Position numbers and translations under genes: made by a program
Part shown: positions 30,839 through 40,609 of the stretch, piece after piece
Layout of the letters: every line of letters starts with the position of its first letter
Numbering within the stretch: position 1 is the stretch's first letter
The notes under the pieces: model-generated
Database searches by the model: none
What the model was told of the DNA's origin: nothing
Seen by the model: only the letters and a program-made list of their open reading frames with translations
Assembly (NCBI GenBank): GCA_014284505.1
Contig: JAAFYY010000001.1
Location: forward strand, 1,364,001 to 1,428,000
Length of the DNA stretch: 64,000 bases
Reading direction: 5' to 3'
DNA from: Streptacidiphilus sp. 4-A2
GTDB lineage: Bacteria; Actinomycetota; Actinomycetes; Streptomycetales; Streptomycetaceae

Positions 30839-31009
30839 CCTCTCCCCCTCCGTTGCGCGGAGGCGGGGCTCACCGCAGGACGAATCGGTTTGCCTCGCCG
30901 ATGGGTCTCTTCCATACTGGCATGACCATCCCGTCCGGACGGTACTTTCTGGGGACTGCGATGGGTGGGTTCCAGGATGCTTAACGGACCGGGCCGCCGG
31001 TTATTCCGG

Positions 31010-31675
31010 TCAGTAGTTCGTGTTCTGCCTGCTCGCACCACGAGCACCAACCGGACCCGGGGCACCGCCGGGGCCTCGGCCGGATCCGGAAGTCGTTGGC
31101 ACAGGGCGGCCAGCAGCAGCCGCCAGACCGCCTCCTGCCGCTCCGCCGGATCCTCCGGCCGGGAGGGCCGCAGAGCGGAGAACAGTTCCCCGTAGACCGT
31201 GGTCAGCAGTAGTTCGGCGACCAGCTCCGGCGGGCAGGCGGTCATCACCCCTCCTGCTGGGCACGGCGGACCACGTCCGCGAACCCCTGCTTGACGTCCA
31301 TCGAGATGTCCGCGGACAGCGCGGCGGCGATGCCCGGGCTGTCGACAGCCAGGCGCATGGCGGCCCGGAGCCGGCTGTCCGCCCGCAGCTGCCCGGTCAG
31401 CTCCAGCACCAGGGACTCCAGCGCGGTCGACGCGGCCACCCCGGGCACCCTGGAGTTGGCCACCAGCTCGCCCCAGGTGCCCCGGGAATGGCGCACCAGA
31501 GCCCCGGCCAGCACCTGCTTCGAGGGAAGTGGCCGTAGAGGGCCCCCTTGCTCATGCCCAGCCGGGCGGCCACCGCGTTGATCGTGGTACGCGAGTAGCC
31601 CTGTACCGCGAACTCCTCGGCTGCGGCGTCCAGCACCCGCTCACGGGTGCGTTTGCCGCGGTCCTGCTGCGCCAT
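31010..31675 (-). CDS. TetR-family regulator, gamma-butyrolactone-receptor-like N-terminus
   Basis: About 215 residues. The DNA-binding domain MAQQDRGKRTRERVLDAAAE, EFAVQGYSRTTINAVAARLG, MSKGALYGHFPSK is close to the ArpA/ScbR group, whose members begin AQQDR.xRTR. The ligand domain continues SRGTWGELVANSRVPGVAAS and VKQGFADVVRRAQQEG, then after a frame change PELVAELLLTTVYGELFSAL. Frame breaks near 31,525 and 31,245. The 3' end is uncertain: a frame closing at 31010 is preferred, but the alternative frame runs to 30835. No afsA-like synthase gene is present, so an autoregulator role is not claimed. Same strand as, and 127 nt behind, the MFS gene, which it may control. Confidence 0.78.
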
Positions 31676-31801
31676 CAATCAGCCTTTCGCTGCTGCTGCG
31701 TGCCCCGGTCCGCTGCGGTGGGGCTTGCCGTCCGGCGGGAACGGACGAAGTCCAGCAGCCCGACGCCGGCTCCGGCGCGAGTGCTGGGCTCCGTACCGCG
31801 G

Positions 31802-33086
31802 TCAGACGGAGACGCTCTCCTCCTGGAACCGGCGCCGGTTCAGCGTGACGATCAGTCCGCCGGCCGCCGCCATCACGATCAGCACGATGCCGAAGACGGT
31901 GGCACCCCGGGTGAGACCGACCGCGTCGCTGAGGTATCCGGCGGCCACCGGCAGGATCCCGGCCGAGATGTAACCGCCCACGTTCAGAGCGGCGTTGGCC
32001 TCGGCCAGGCGCCGTGGCGGGATGCTGTGGTTCAGCAGCGACAGGCCGCCCAGCTGGCCCATGCCCTGGCCGCCGCCGGCCAGGACCGCGGCCGCGATCA
32101 GCAGGGCGACCGAGGAGGTGTGCACCGCGGCGATCAGGGCCGCCATGCTGAGCATGGTGCTGAGGGCGCCGAGGCTGAGGATGACCCGCCTGCTCAGCCG
32201 CTGGACCGCGAACTGCACCCCGGTCGCCGCCAGGAACATCCCGAAGGCCATCAGCCCGGCGATGATGCGGCTGGTGGTGCCGAGCAGCCCCGACAGCAGT
32301 GACGGTCCGAGCGAGAGCACAAAGGACGTGACGGTGATGCCGGGCGCGAACACCGCGATCCCGAGCGTGAGTTGGATGCCGTGCCCGGGCGGCACCCCGG
32401 GCACCCGGATCCAGGAGCCGCCCGCCGCCCTGACCGGCCGCCGCACCGGCATCCGCAGGACCACCAGCACCGCGGTGGCCAGCAGCACGGCTTCCACCAC
32501 GAAGACGGTGACCGTGGGGCCGGGCACCGTCTCGGAGAGCACCCCGGCCAGCAGCGGGCCGAGCCCGGCGCCGAACACCATGGCGCAGGAGGCCAGCAGT
32601 GCGGCCAGCCGCTTGCGGGCGGTACCGGCGACGTCGGTCACCGCCGCCATTCCGGCGGACACCACCGCGCCCACGGCGATCCCGGTGAACAGCCGGGCGA
32701 CCATCAGCGCCGGCACCGAGGAGGCGGTGGCGAACACCACGCAGGCGACGATGGCCAGCCCCAGCGCCGGCAGCAGCACCGGCTTGCGGCCGATCCGGTC
32801 CGAGACCACGCCGGAGACCAGCAGTGAACCGAGCAGGCCGACGATGTAGAAGGCGAAGATGACGGTCAGCATGCCCTTGGAGAAGCCGATGTGCTTCTGC
32901 CAGACGACATAACAGCGGGGTGGCCGCGTTCGACAGCACGAACACCGCGGTGACCGGCCACGCGGCAAGCCACACCCACCACCTGGGTGCGGGGGTCGGC
33001 GCCGGTGACGGGCCTGCCGTCGCGGTGGACAGCGGTGGGGACTCTTGCTCCGAGACGCGCTCGGGCGTGGTTCGGCTCTGCGCCAT
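31802..33086 (-). CDS. MFS drug-type efflux transporter
   Basis: About 428 residues and twelve predicted helices: WVWLAAWPVTAVFVLSNAAT, VSGVVSDRIGRKPVLLPALG with motif A (GxxxDRxGRK), MVARLFTGIAVGAVVSAGMA, and a C-terminal half with SLNVGG-type motifs (NAALNVGGYISAGILPVAAG). A long Ser/Pro-rich N-terminus (about 35 residues) is cytosolic. One frameshift near 32,915 joins SNAATPLL to YVVWQKHIGFSKGM. ATG 33086 has GGAGG 7 nt upstream. Divergent from an ArsR-type gene with an inverted-repeat operator between, suggesting repression by that regulator. Confidence 0.87.
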
Positions 33087-33102
33087 GGGATCCTCCTGGG
33101 CC

Positions 33103-33150
33103 AGTACGACTCTAGTCGAACTTAGCATGCAGTACGATAGAAGTCGTACT
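33103..33150. promoter_or_regulatory. Operator-like inverted repeats between MFS and ArsR-type genes
   Basis: AGTACGA-N6-TCGTACT (33131-33137 with 33144-33150) is a perfect 7-bp dyad; upstream, AGTACGACT (33103-33111) mirrors AGTCGTACT (33142-33150), and CGACT-CT-AGTCG (33107-33118) is a second dyad. These nested half-sites in the short divergent promoter region are a likely binding site for the adjacent winged-helix regulator. Confidence 0.65.
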
Positions 33151-33177
33151 GGGAAGTTTTTTCTGATGGAGGCACCC

Positions 33178-33559
33178 ATGGCGTCGTCGCAAGGCGTTGC
33201 ATCCGCGTTCGTCATCCCGCCGGCCCCGGCCGACCTGCCGGAACCCTGGCGGAGCCGGCTGTCGAGGCGCTGCGGCTGGAGACGGTGCTGGGCGCACTGA
33301 CGGACCCGCTGGCGGCTGGGGCATCGTGCAGAAACTGCTCCTGGAGAGCGAGTCCTTCGACCACTCCTGCGGCTGGTTCGGGCTCGACCGCCCCAAGTCG
33401 ACGCTGACGCACCACTTCAAGGCCCTGCGCGAGGCCGGGATCACCCGGCAGCGGCAGTACGGCCTGGAGCGCCGCAGCCAGGTACGGGTCGACGACCTGG
33501 AGGAGTGCTTTCCCGGTCTGCTGGCCCTGGTCGCCGCCTGGACCCCACTGGAGCCCTGA
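33178..33559 (+). CDS. ArsR-type winged-helix regulator
   Basis: About 128 residues. After a short Pro/Ala-rich head the sequence reads ALRLETVLGALTDPL, RLGIVQKLLLE, CGWFGLDRPKSTLTHHFKAL, REAGITRQRQYGLERRSQVR: an ArsR/HTH_20 winged helix in which RPKSTLTHHFKALREAG is the recognition helix. No metal-binding Cys pair is visible, so a small-molecule or redox signal is more likely than metal. ATG 33178 has GGAGG 5 nt upstream. Two lost bases, near 33,245 and 33,310, move the frame. Divergent from the MFS gene. Confidence 0.82.
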
Positions 33560-33591
33560 CCACGGAACCGGCCGCCCCGGCGGCCCGCATC

Positions 33592-33638
33592 GCCCCGGCC
33601 CGACCGCGCACCCCCGCGCGCCCGGGCCGGGGCTTTTT
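33592..33638 (+). terminator. Intrinsic terminator with T-run after the ArsR-type gene
   Basis: Perfect 11-bp stem GCCCCGGCCCG (33592-33602) with its complement (33623-33633), 20-nt loop, followed directly by five T (33634-33638). It is one of few classical rho-independent terminators in this window. Confidence 0.8.
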
Positions 33639-33989
33639 GGTCTCCCCCAGCACATTTCTGATTCCGCTTGCGCCTGATTCCGCTTGCGGCCCCGGTACCG
33701 GACCGTCCGGGTGAACAACCGGACAAAGCAGCCACAACCCGGCCGCATGCCCGGGTTGCCGGATTTTCCGGGAAAACCTTCCGCCGAGTATATCCGTGCC
33801 CCTATGGTCAGCACGCGATTCCGGTCTTGGACGCGGCGTCAAACGACTGCCTAGACTCGGCGTCGAAAGAAACAGCCGCCAAAGCAGCGGGCAGCACCGG
33901 GGCCCGTAACAGGGATTTTACCCGAATTGACGGCCCCGTAATATCCGGCGGAACTGCGGCCCCCCGCGCCCCGCGACTTCAGGAGGTTT
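33639..33989. other. Intergenic region upstream of the catabolic operon
   Basis: About 350 nt, less G/C-rich than its surroundings (for example GGATTTTCCGGGAAAACC near 33,761-33,778, a near-palindrome), so it likely holds the operon promoter. No confident hexamer pair. AGGAGG at 33981-33986 serves the first gene. Confidence 0.5.
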
Positions 33990-34953
33990 GTGTCCACCAC
34001 AAAACTGACAGAATGCTCGGCATAGCACCCGGTGGTCTGCGCACCCATGGGAGGAGTGACCGGGGACGGCTGGCCTCGCCGTCACCCACGCCGGGGGCTG
34101 GGACTGGTGGGGGTCAGCTACGGCCGAGCCTTCATCGACGAGCATGTGGCGCACGCCGCCAAGGAGGGCGGGCTGTGGGGCGTCGGGTGTGTGATGTTCA
34201 CCTTCGACCAGCGCCCGGGCCTGTGGAGCAGGTCCTCGGCTACGCGCCCCCGGTGATCGCCCTGTCCTTCGGCGACGACGACCAGGTGCGCCGATACACC
34301 GCCGCCGCACTGGCTTCCGGGCCTACGCCCTGGTCCAGGTGCACGATCCCACCAGGCCGCCACCGCAGTGGACGCCGGTGCGTCGGCGCTGATCGTGCAG
34401 GGCGCGGAGGCGGGCGGCCACCATCTGACCCGGGCGACCCTGCCGCTGGTCCGGCGGTGCTCGACCGCATCGGGCCGGGTGCCGGTGGTCGTCGCGGGCG
34501 GCATCGCGGACGGCCGGGGCCTGGCCGCGGCGCGGCGCCGCCGACGGACGATGATGGGCACCCGGTTCGCCGCCACCGAGGAGTCCCTGGCCACCCCCGG
34601 ATTCCGGGCCCACCTGGTGCCGCCGCCACCACCGACACCGTCAACACCCGCTCGTTCGACCTGCTCCGCGGCATCCCCTGGGACGAGGTCTACCAGGCCC
34701 GCACCGTGGCCAACCGCTTCACCCGGGAATGGGCCGGCCGGGACGACGAACTCCAGGAGAGGCGCGCGGAGTTCGAGCCCGCGTGGACAGCCGCGGTGGC
34801 CCGCGACGACACCACCAGCGGGCCATGTTCGCCGGCGAGGTGCTCGACCTGGTGCACGGCATCCGGCTCGCCGCCGAGGTGGTGCGCGACACCGTCGCCG
34901 CGGCCGAAGCCGCCGCCGCGCAGCTGGCCCGCAGCGCCGGGCTCATCAACTGA
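33990..34953 (+). CDS. Nitronate monooxygenase-like flavoprotein (2-nitropropane dioxygenase family)
   Basis: About 320 residues across at least six frameshifts. Recognisable in order: VVCAPMGGVTG (FMN phosphate/substrate region), GLGLVGVSYGRAFIDEHVAH, VIALSFGDDDQVRRY, VDAGASALIVQGAEAGGHHL (the NMO signature with the catalytic-type His), MMGTRFAATEESLATPGFRA, and a helical tail ending QLARSAGLIN. Family enzymes oxidise nitronates or act as related FMN oxidases/isomerases; the substrate here is unknown. GTG 33990 follows AGGAGG closely; the first codons (VSTTKLTE) then require frame repair to reach APMGG. First gene of the 34-42.5 kb operon; heavily damaged sequence makes details unsure. Confidence 0.72.
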
Positions 34954-34996
34954 CCTTACGTCAATTGATGGCACGTCAACAATGAAGGAGGTACAC

Positions 34997-35274
34997 ATGA
35001 TCCACGTCCTGACCCTACCTACGGCCCGACGCGGTGGAGGGGGCCCTGGCCGAGCACAGGTCATGGCTGAGGAAGCTCAGCGACCGAGGCCTGGTACTGC
35101 TGAGCGGCCCCCGCCCCGGCGGCGCCGTGATCATCACCGCGGACCTCGGCGAGGACCAGGCGCGGGAGCTCGCCGAGAGCGACCCCTGGTACCGGCAGGG
35201 CATCGCCTCCTACCAGCTGCTCTCCTTCGAGGGCCGCAACGTCAGCCCCGGGCACTTCGGTTCCCGACGACTCC
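34997..35274 (+). CDS. YciI-like small protein
   Basis: About 90 residues. After MIHVLTL and a frame break near 35,015 comes AVEGALAEHRSWLRKLSDRG, LVLLSGPRPGGAVIITADLG and ARELAESDPWYRQGIASYQL, the ferredoxin-like dimeric fold of YciI proteins with the His of the HRSWL segment and the DPW motif. YCII proteins are often small accessory enzymes or dehydrohalogenase-like domains in catabolic operons. ATG 34997 has AAGGAGG 5 nt upstream. No stop was found in any frame before the next domain, so this and the following ABM-like segment may be one two-domain protein. Confidence 0.7.
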
Positions 35275-35563
35275 GTGCTGCTCATCAACGTGGCCACCAC
35301 CGGCGCCGCCGAGGAGACCGTCGACGCGCTCGCCCTCGCCGTGCGGCATGTCGCCGCCACCGCGCCCGGCTTCCGCGGCTCCCGCCTGCTCACCAGCGTC
35401 GAGGGCGACGCGGTGAACCTCGCCGCCTGGTCGAGCGAGAAGGAGTTCGCCGCGATCTTCGACGACCCCGAGTTCACCCGGCTGTACGGGGAGTTCGCGA
35501 AGACCACGGAAGGCGCCAAGTTCCGTCTCTACCGCACCAGTCGGGTGTTCTCGCCCCCGCTGA
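35275..35563 (+). CDS. Antibiotic-biosynthesis-monooxygenase (ABM)-like small protein or domain
   Basis: About 95 residues: LLINVATTGAAEETVDALAL, TAPGFRGSRLLTSVEGDAVN, LAAWSSEKEFAAIFDDPEFT, an ABM/dimeric alpha-beta-barrel fold with the characteristic W in AAWSS. It lacks its own Shine-Dalgarno at GTG 35275 and follows the YciI part without an intervening stop, so a YciI-ABM fusion is as likely as two genes. The end is set at 35563 by assuming one lost base in the CCCCC run near 35,553; otherwise the frame runs to 35652 and overlaps the next gene. Role in the pathway unknown, perhaps a cofactor-free oxygenase or isomerase. Confidence 0.62.
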
Positions 35564-35615
35564 ACCCGCCGGGGCAACCGCCGCCGCGGCCGCCCCCTAC
35601 GACAGGAGAAGCACC

Positions 35616-37047
35616 ATGCCCGAATCCACCACCCCGGCCCCCTACGACCTGATCGTCGTCGGCTTCGGAGCCGCCGGCCTGGCCACCGCGCTGACCTTCC
35701 TGGAGCAGACCGAGGGGCGCGAGCAGCCGGCCCGGATCGCCGTGCTGGAGCGCTCCGCCCGGGAGGACCGGGGCGGGGCCACCCGCTGGACCGGAGCGTT
35801 CCTGCGGATCACCGAGGACCGCAGGCTGGACACCGACTGGGCCGACCACGTCGACCGGGTCTCCGGCGGCCTGGCCGACGCCGACTACTGTCGCACCGTC
35901 GAGCACGAGGCGCCGCAGGCCATCGCGTTCATCGAGAAGTACGGCGTGGAGGTGGCCTTCCAGGACTTCCCCTTCCCGCACAGCTTCCAGGCGGGCGCCC
36001 CGTCGATGATGCCGCCGGCCAGCCCGGTCGGCGGCGGCGCGCCATGTCGACCGCCTCGGCGCGGCGCTCGACAACGACCCCCGGGTGGAGGTGCGCTACC
36101 GGACGGAGGCACTGCGGCTCGCCGCCACCGAGGACGGGGTGGTGCACGGCGTGGTGGTGCGCGGGGCCGACGGCCGCACCAGCACCCTGCACGGCAAGGC
36201 GGTCGTGCTGGCCTGCGGCGGCTTCGAGGGCAACGCCGAAATGCTCACCCGCTATCTGGGCGACCGCGCCTGCGACCTGCCGCTGATCGCCCCCGGCATC
36301 GCCGGCAACCAGGGCGACGGACTGCGGATGGCCCTGGAGGTGGGCGCGGCGACCGCAGGCCAGTTCGACATGGTGCACGCCGAGCCGGTGGACCGCCGTA
36401 CCAGCGCGGCCGACGCCGTGCTCTACGGCTACCAGTGCGGGATCCTGCTGAACGGCCGGCTGGAGCGCTTCTTCGACGAGGGCCGCGACACCTGGGACAA
36501 CACCTTCGAGCACATCGGCCACGAGATCTGGAAGAACCAGGAGCAGGAGGCGTACTGGATAGCCGACGCCAAGTCCCTTGCCGTTCCCGGGTTCCGCAAC
36601 TCGCTGCTGAGCGATGTGGCACCGGAGCAGGCCGACACCCTGGCCGGGCTCGCCAAGAAGCTGGGCATCGACGCCGAAGGGCTGGAGAAGACCGTGGCCG
36701 AGTTCAACGCGGCCACCGGATCGCAGGAGTTCGACCCCTCCCGGCTCGACGGCAAGGCGACGGTCGGGCTGACCCCGCCCAAGTCCAACTGGGCCGCGCC
36801 GCTGGACACCGCCCCCTACATCGGGGTGCCGCTGACCGCCGCCGTCTGCTTCACCTACGGCGGCATCCGCACCAACCTCGACGCCCAGGTGGTCACCGGC
36901 GGGGGCACCGCGATCCCCGGCCTGTACGCGGCGGGTGAGACCACCGGACTCTTCTACCACGCCTACCCGCCGGCCACCTCCGTGCTGCGTTCGCTCGTCT
37001 TCGGGCGCATCGCCGCCCGGCACGCACTGTCCCAGCAGTCCTCGTAG
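35616..37047 (+). CDS. FAD-dependent dehydrogenase (fumarate reductase / tricarballylate dehydrogenase-like)
   Basis: About 477 residues. N-terminal Rossmann motif YDLIVVGFGAAGLATALTFL binds FAD; GGATRWTGAFLRI, GKAVVLACGGFEGNAEMLTR, GIAGNQGDGLRMALEVGA and the C-terminal GLYAAGETTGLFYHAYPPAT are FAD_binding_2 signatures shared with FrdA, KstD and TcuA. The FYHAYPPATSVLRSLVFGRIA end resembles tricarballylate dehydrogenase-like proteins, so alpha,beta-dehydrogenation of a carboxylic acid is a reasonable guess. ATG 35616 has AGGAG 6-7 nt upstream. One region near 36,040 changes frame (GGGA to HVDRLGAAL), needing two lost bases or one insertion. Confidence 0.87.
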
Positions 37048-37118
37048 CCCACCAGCAGTCCAAGCAGCCCAAGCAGTCCTCGCAGTCTTCCTGACGCACA
37101 CCGACGACAGGGGTCACC

Positions 37119-38048
37119 ATGAGCACCGTCAACATCGACGTCACGCTACGCGACGGCGGCTACCGCAACGGCTTCAACTTCCCGCTGGAGTACGCGCTGC
37201 GGCACGCCAGGCTGAGCGCCGAGGCCGGGTTCGACTGGGTCGAGATCTCCTACCGCAAGGGCTCGTTCGCGCCCCAGGAGAACCTCGGACTCACCGGGCG
37301 CGGCGACGACGAGTTCATCGCCGCCGTGGCCGGGGAGATCGGCCCGGAGAAGGTCGCGGTCATCCTGCACCCGAAGAACATCACCGGGAGCGACCTGCCG
37401 GACATGTACCGGGCGGGCGCGAGACTTGTACGGATCATCCTGCCCGCCAAGGGGTACCAGCCCGGCCTGGAGTACGTCCGCCAGGCCAAGGAGCTGGGCT
37501 ACACCGTGGGGGTCAACTTCACCCGGGTCAGCCAGCTGTCGGCCCGCGACATCGCGCAGGCCTCCATCGCCGCGGCCGACGCCGGGGCGGACGTCAACTA
37601 CCTCGCCGACTCCAACGGCAGCCTCTCGCCGCTGGACGTCACCGACCTGGTCGGCCTGGTCAAGTCGGTCACCGGGGGCGCCGTGGGCCTGCACGCCCAC
37701 AACAACCTCGGGCTGGCCATGTCCAACGCCATCGCCGCCACCTCCAGCGGCGCGACCTGGATGGACTCCGCCGTCCAGGGGATGGGGAAGGGCCCGGGTA
37801 ATCTGATCGCCGAGCAGTGGCTGGTGCACCTGGAGCGCGGCGAGGAGTCCGCCGACCGGCTCCGGCTGGCCCCGGTGCTGGAACTGGCCGACCTGCTGCT
37901 CGCCAGCATCCCGGAGAGCACCCCCTCGCTGCCGCTGCCCGACCTGCTGCTGGGCCGCTACGACCTCTCGGTGGAGCACCGCCGGTCGCTGGTCGGGACC
38001 CACCGCGAGGACATCGCCACAGCCCGCACGCTCGCCTCGGTCCGGTGA
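37119..38048 (+). CDS. DRE-TIM metallolyase (4-hydroxy-2-oxovalerate aldolase / HMGL-like)
   Basis: 309 residues, intact. NIDVTLRDGGYRNGFNFPLE carries the metal-binding Asp and catalytic Arg of the DRE-TIM barrel; VGLHAHNNLGLAMSNAIAAT supplies the HxH metal ligands; NYLADSNGSLSPLDVTDLVG and VQGMGKGPGNLIAEQWLVHL (in the region before GERGEE) correspond to the GMGxGxGN substrate loop of HMG-CoA lyase/DmpG proteins. It likely performs aldol cleavage or condensation of a 2-oxo acid. The communication-domain tail of DmpG seems shortened and no DmpF acetaldehyde dehydrogenase is present, so pyruvate aldolase chemistry on another substrate is likely. Its stop overlaps the next GTG by 4 nt. Confidence 0.88.
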   Translation: MSTVNIDVTLRDGGYRNGFNFPLEYALRHARLSAEAGFDWVEISYRKGSFAPQENLGLTGRGDDEFIAAVAGEIGPEKVAVILHPKNITGSDLPDMYRAGARLVRIILPAKGYQPGLEYVRQAKELGYTVGVNFTRVSQLSARDIAQASIAAADAGADVNYLADSNGSLSPLDVTDLVGLVKSVTGGAVGLHAHNNLGLAMSNAIAATSSGATWMDSAVQGMGKGPGNLIAEQWLVHLERGEESADRLRLAPVLELADLLLASIPESTPSLPLPDLLLGRYDLSVEHRRSLVGTHREDIATARTLASVR

Positions 38049-38817
38049 CCACCGCCCACCAGGCCGTGCCGGTGGTGTCCTTCCCCCGCAGGGGCACCAC
38101 CGGCACCGGGCACGCCCTGGTCCTGGGCCCGGTCCTGCCGGTCTGGGACCGCGGGGCCTTCTTCGCTCCCGTCGTCCGCGCGCTGACCCGGGCCGGGCTG
38201 CGGGTCACCGTGGCCGACACGCTGGGCCTGTGGGACCACGGCGTCCGATCCCTGGACGCCCTCGCCGGGCGCTGGGCCGCGCTGCTCCCCGCTTCGGCGA
38301 CATCGACCTGCTGTGCGGCAACGCGCTGGGCGGCGCCCTGGCCCAGGCGCTGCTCGGCGAACTGCCGCCGACCACGGCCGCGTTGCTGGTCTCCGGACCA
38401 GCCAGGACCGACGGGGTACTGGACGCCAGGCTCGCCCGGATCGCCGAAATGGCCGAGGCCGGACGGGTCGGCGAGGCGCTGCGGCTGCTCTCGCTGCGGA
38501 TCCTCCCCGAGGGCGCCCTCCCGCCCCGGCTCCCCGCCGAGGCGCCGCCACCGCCCGCGGAGGCCGGGCCGCGGCTGGCCGGAGGGCTGCGGCTGCTGTG
38601 CGGGAGCAACGTCAGCGCCTCGGTGCTGCGGCACCCCGGCCCGCTGCTCAACATCGTCGGCGGGCGTTCCCAGCTGGTCGGCCACCAGCACACCGCTGCC
38701 GCCGCCCATCATGAGATCAGGACCGTCCCCGGCTGCGGCATGCGCCCGCAGAGCGAACGCCCGGGCGAGGTGTCCCGGATCATCCAGGCCTTTCTGCGCG
38801 AGAAGAGGATCCTATGA
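38045..38817 (+). CDS. Alpha/beta-hydrolase-fold protein lacking the catalytic triad
   Basis: About 257 residues. The fold is clear (HALVLGPVLPVWDRGAFFAP, AGLRVTVADTLGLWDH, RPGEVSRIIQAFLREKRIL at the end). The nucleophile elbow reads LLCGNALGGALAQ, so Ser is replaced by Ala; the acid strand reads NIVGGRSQLVG where Asp is expected (GGRDQ-type), giving Ser; and the usual GCGHxPxxERP reads GCGMRPQSERP, giving Met for His. The first codon GTG overlaps the aldolase stop (GTGA) and its stop overlaps the next ATG, so it is embedded in the operon and translated. One frameshift near 38,290. Probably non-hydrolytic, a scaffold, lyase or decarboxylase-like role. The substitutions are not explained by indels. 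Confidence 0.8.
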
Positions 38818-40609
38818 AGAGCGTTGCCGTGCTGCCCGGGGACGGGATAGGTCCCGAGGTGGTCTCCGCCGCCCTGGACACCCTGGAGGCACTGAAGCTG
38901 CCGCTGTCGTTCCGCTTCGGCGAAATCGGCTGGGAGTGCTGGCGGCAGGAGGGGGATCCGGTCCCCGAACGCACGTGGAAGCTGCTGGAGGAGACGGACA
39001 CCTGTCTGCTCGGCGCGGTCACCAGCAAACCGCTGCGCGAGGCCGAGGCCGAACTGCCCGAAGCGCTGCGCGGCACCGGCCGCCGCTTTGTCTCCCCGTG
39101 GTCCAGCTGCGGCAGCGGCTCGGCCTGTACGCCAATATCAGGCCGGTCACCGACCTGGAGCACGGACGCTTCGACTTCGCCGTGATCCGCGAGAACACCG
39201 AAGGCCTCTACGCCGGGCTGGACTTCCACGGGCTGCACTCCGACACACTCGGCGAGGGCCTGTGGGAGGCGGTCAGGGAGCATCCCAACGCGGCCCGGTC
39301 CGGCCCCGAGGGCAGCAGCGTCACCCTGCGGCTCCAGACCAGTTTCGGCATCGACCGGCTGCTCCGGTACGGATTCGCCTACGCCCGCGCGCACGGACAC
39401 GGCCGGCTCACCCTGGCCGACAAGCCCAATGTGCTCCGCCACAGCAGCAACCACCTGCGGGAACGGCTGGAGGAGATCGCCGCCGACTTCCCCGACGTCG
39501 AGTCGGAGATCCTCAACGTCGACGCCGTGGCCCTGTGGATGGTGCGGCGTCCGGAACGGTTCGGGGTGGTGGTGGCCGAGAACATGTTCGGCGACATCCT
39601 CTCCGACCTCGGCGCCGGGGTGATGGGCGGACTCGGCCTGGCCTCCAGCGGCAATATCGGCGACCACGGCAGCTACTTCGAGCCAGTGCACGGCAGCGCG
39701 CCCGGCATGGCCGGGCAGGGCAGGGCCAACCCGACGGCCATGCTGCTCACTGTCGCCCAGCTCCTCGACCATCTGGAACTCCCACTGCCCGCAGCGGAGT
39801 TGCGGGCAGCGGTGCACGCGGTCGTCCGCGCCGGGAGCACCGTCACCTACGACCTGGGCGGAACCGCGAGCACCAGCGCCGCCGCGGCCGCCGTACGTCG
39901 CCAACTCTCCAGCGGCGCACCGGAGTCCGGGGATGCGACGGATGTGGTCGAGCGGCTGTCCCGGCTCGACACGGCATCGGTGTCCGACGCCCTGGACAGC
40001 ATGTCCCTGCGCGGTGTGCTGCCGGGCGTCTCGGCCCGCGTTCCCGGGGCCCGGACCGCCGGTGTCGCCTACACCGTCAGCTACCGGCCGGTCGACCCGG
40101 CCGACACCTCCTTCCGGAACGCCGCCAACTACCTCGACGAGGTGCCGCCCGGCTCCTTCGTGGTGGTCGACAACGGCGGCAGCACCGAGTGCACCAACTG
40201 GGGTTCGCTGCTCACCGCGCTCGCGCGCAGCCGGGGCGTGCGCGGCACCGCCGTTCACGGCTCGGCCCGGGACATCGCCGAGGTCAGGGGCACCGGCTAT
40301 CCGCTGTTCAGCACCGCGGTCAGCATGGTCAGCGGCAAGAACCGGGTCGAACTCGCCGGCACCGGACAGGAGCTCGACATCCACGGCACGCGGGTGCGCC
40401 CGGGCGACATCGTGGTCGCCGACGACAACGGCGTGCTGGTCGTCCCCGCCGAGCACGCCGCCGAGGTGGCCGACCGCGCGGAGCGGGTCGAGCGCACGGA
40501 GAGCGCCATCAGCGAGGCGGTCAGCGGCGGGCTCCGGCTGGACCAGGCCCGGGCGGCCTTCGGCTACGCCCGCCCCTGGGACGGCCCGCCGGCGCGGACA
40601 TCCCTTTGA
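38814..40609 (+). CDS. Fusion of isocitrate/isopropylmalate-type dehydrogenase with RraA-family aldolase
   Basis: About 598 residues. Residues 1-about 360 are a beta-decarboxylating dehydrogenase: SVAVLPGDGIGPEVVSAALD, ADNF-type NAD loop region, FAVIRENTEGLYAGLDFHG (REN-EG-Y, as in IDH/homoisocitrate/tartrate DH rather than LeuB), LTLADKPNVLRHSSNHLRER, EPVHGSAPGMAGQGRANPTA. Residues about 385-598 are RraA-like: DTASVSDALDSMSLRGVLPG, RSRGVRGTAVHGSARDIAEV, HGTRVRPGDIVVADDNGVLV, the family shared by HMG/CHA aldolases (LigK type). No stop occurs in any frame across the junction (39,850-39,990), so the fusion survives even if bases are missing. One frameshift near 39,085. ATGA overlap with the previous gene; TTGA overlap with the next. 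Confidence 0.88.

Noticed and set aside
31010..31675. Gamma-butyrolactone autoregulator receptor
   Set aside because: N-terminus resembles ScbR/ArpA but no afsA-type synthase or biosynthetic cluster is adjacent; only TetR family is claimed.
33990..34953. Pseudogene call for the nitronate monooxygenase-like gene
   Set aside because: Many frameshifts, but each segment keeps conserved motifs in the right order and codon use is normal; loss-of-base error is likelier.
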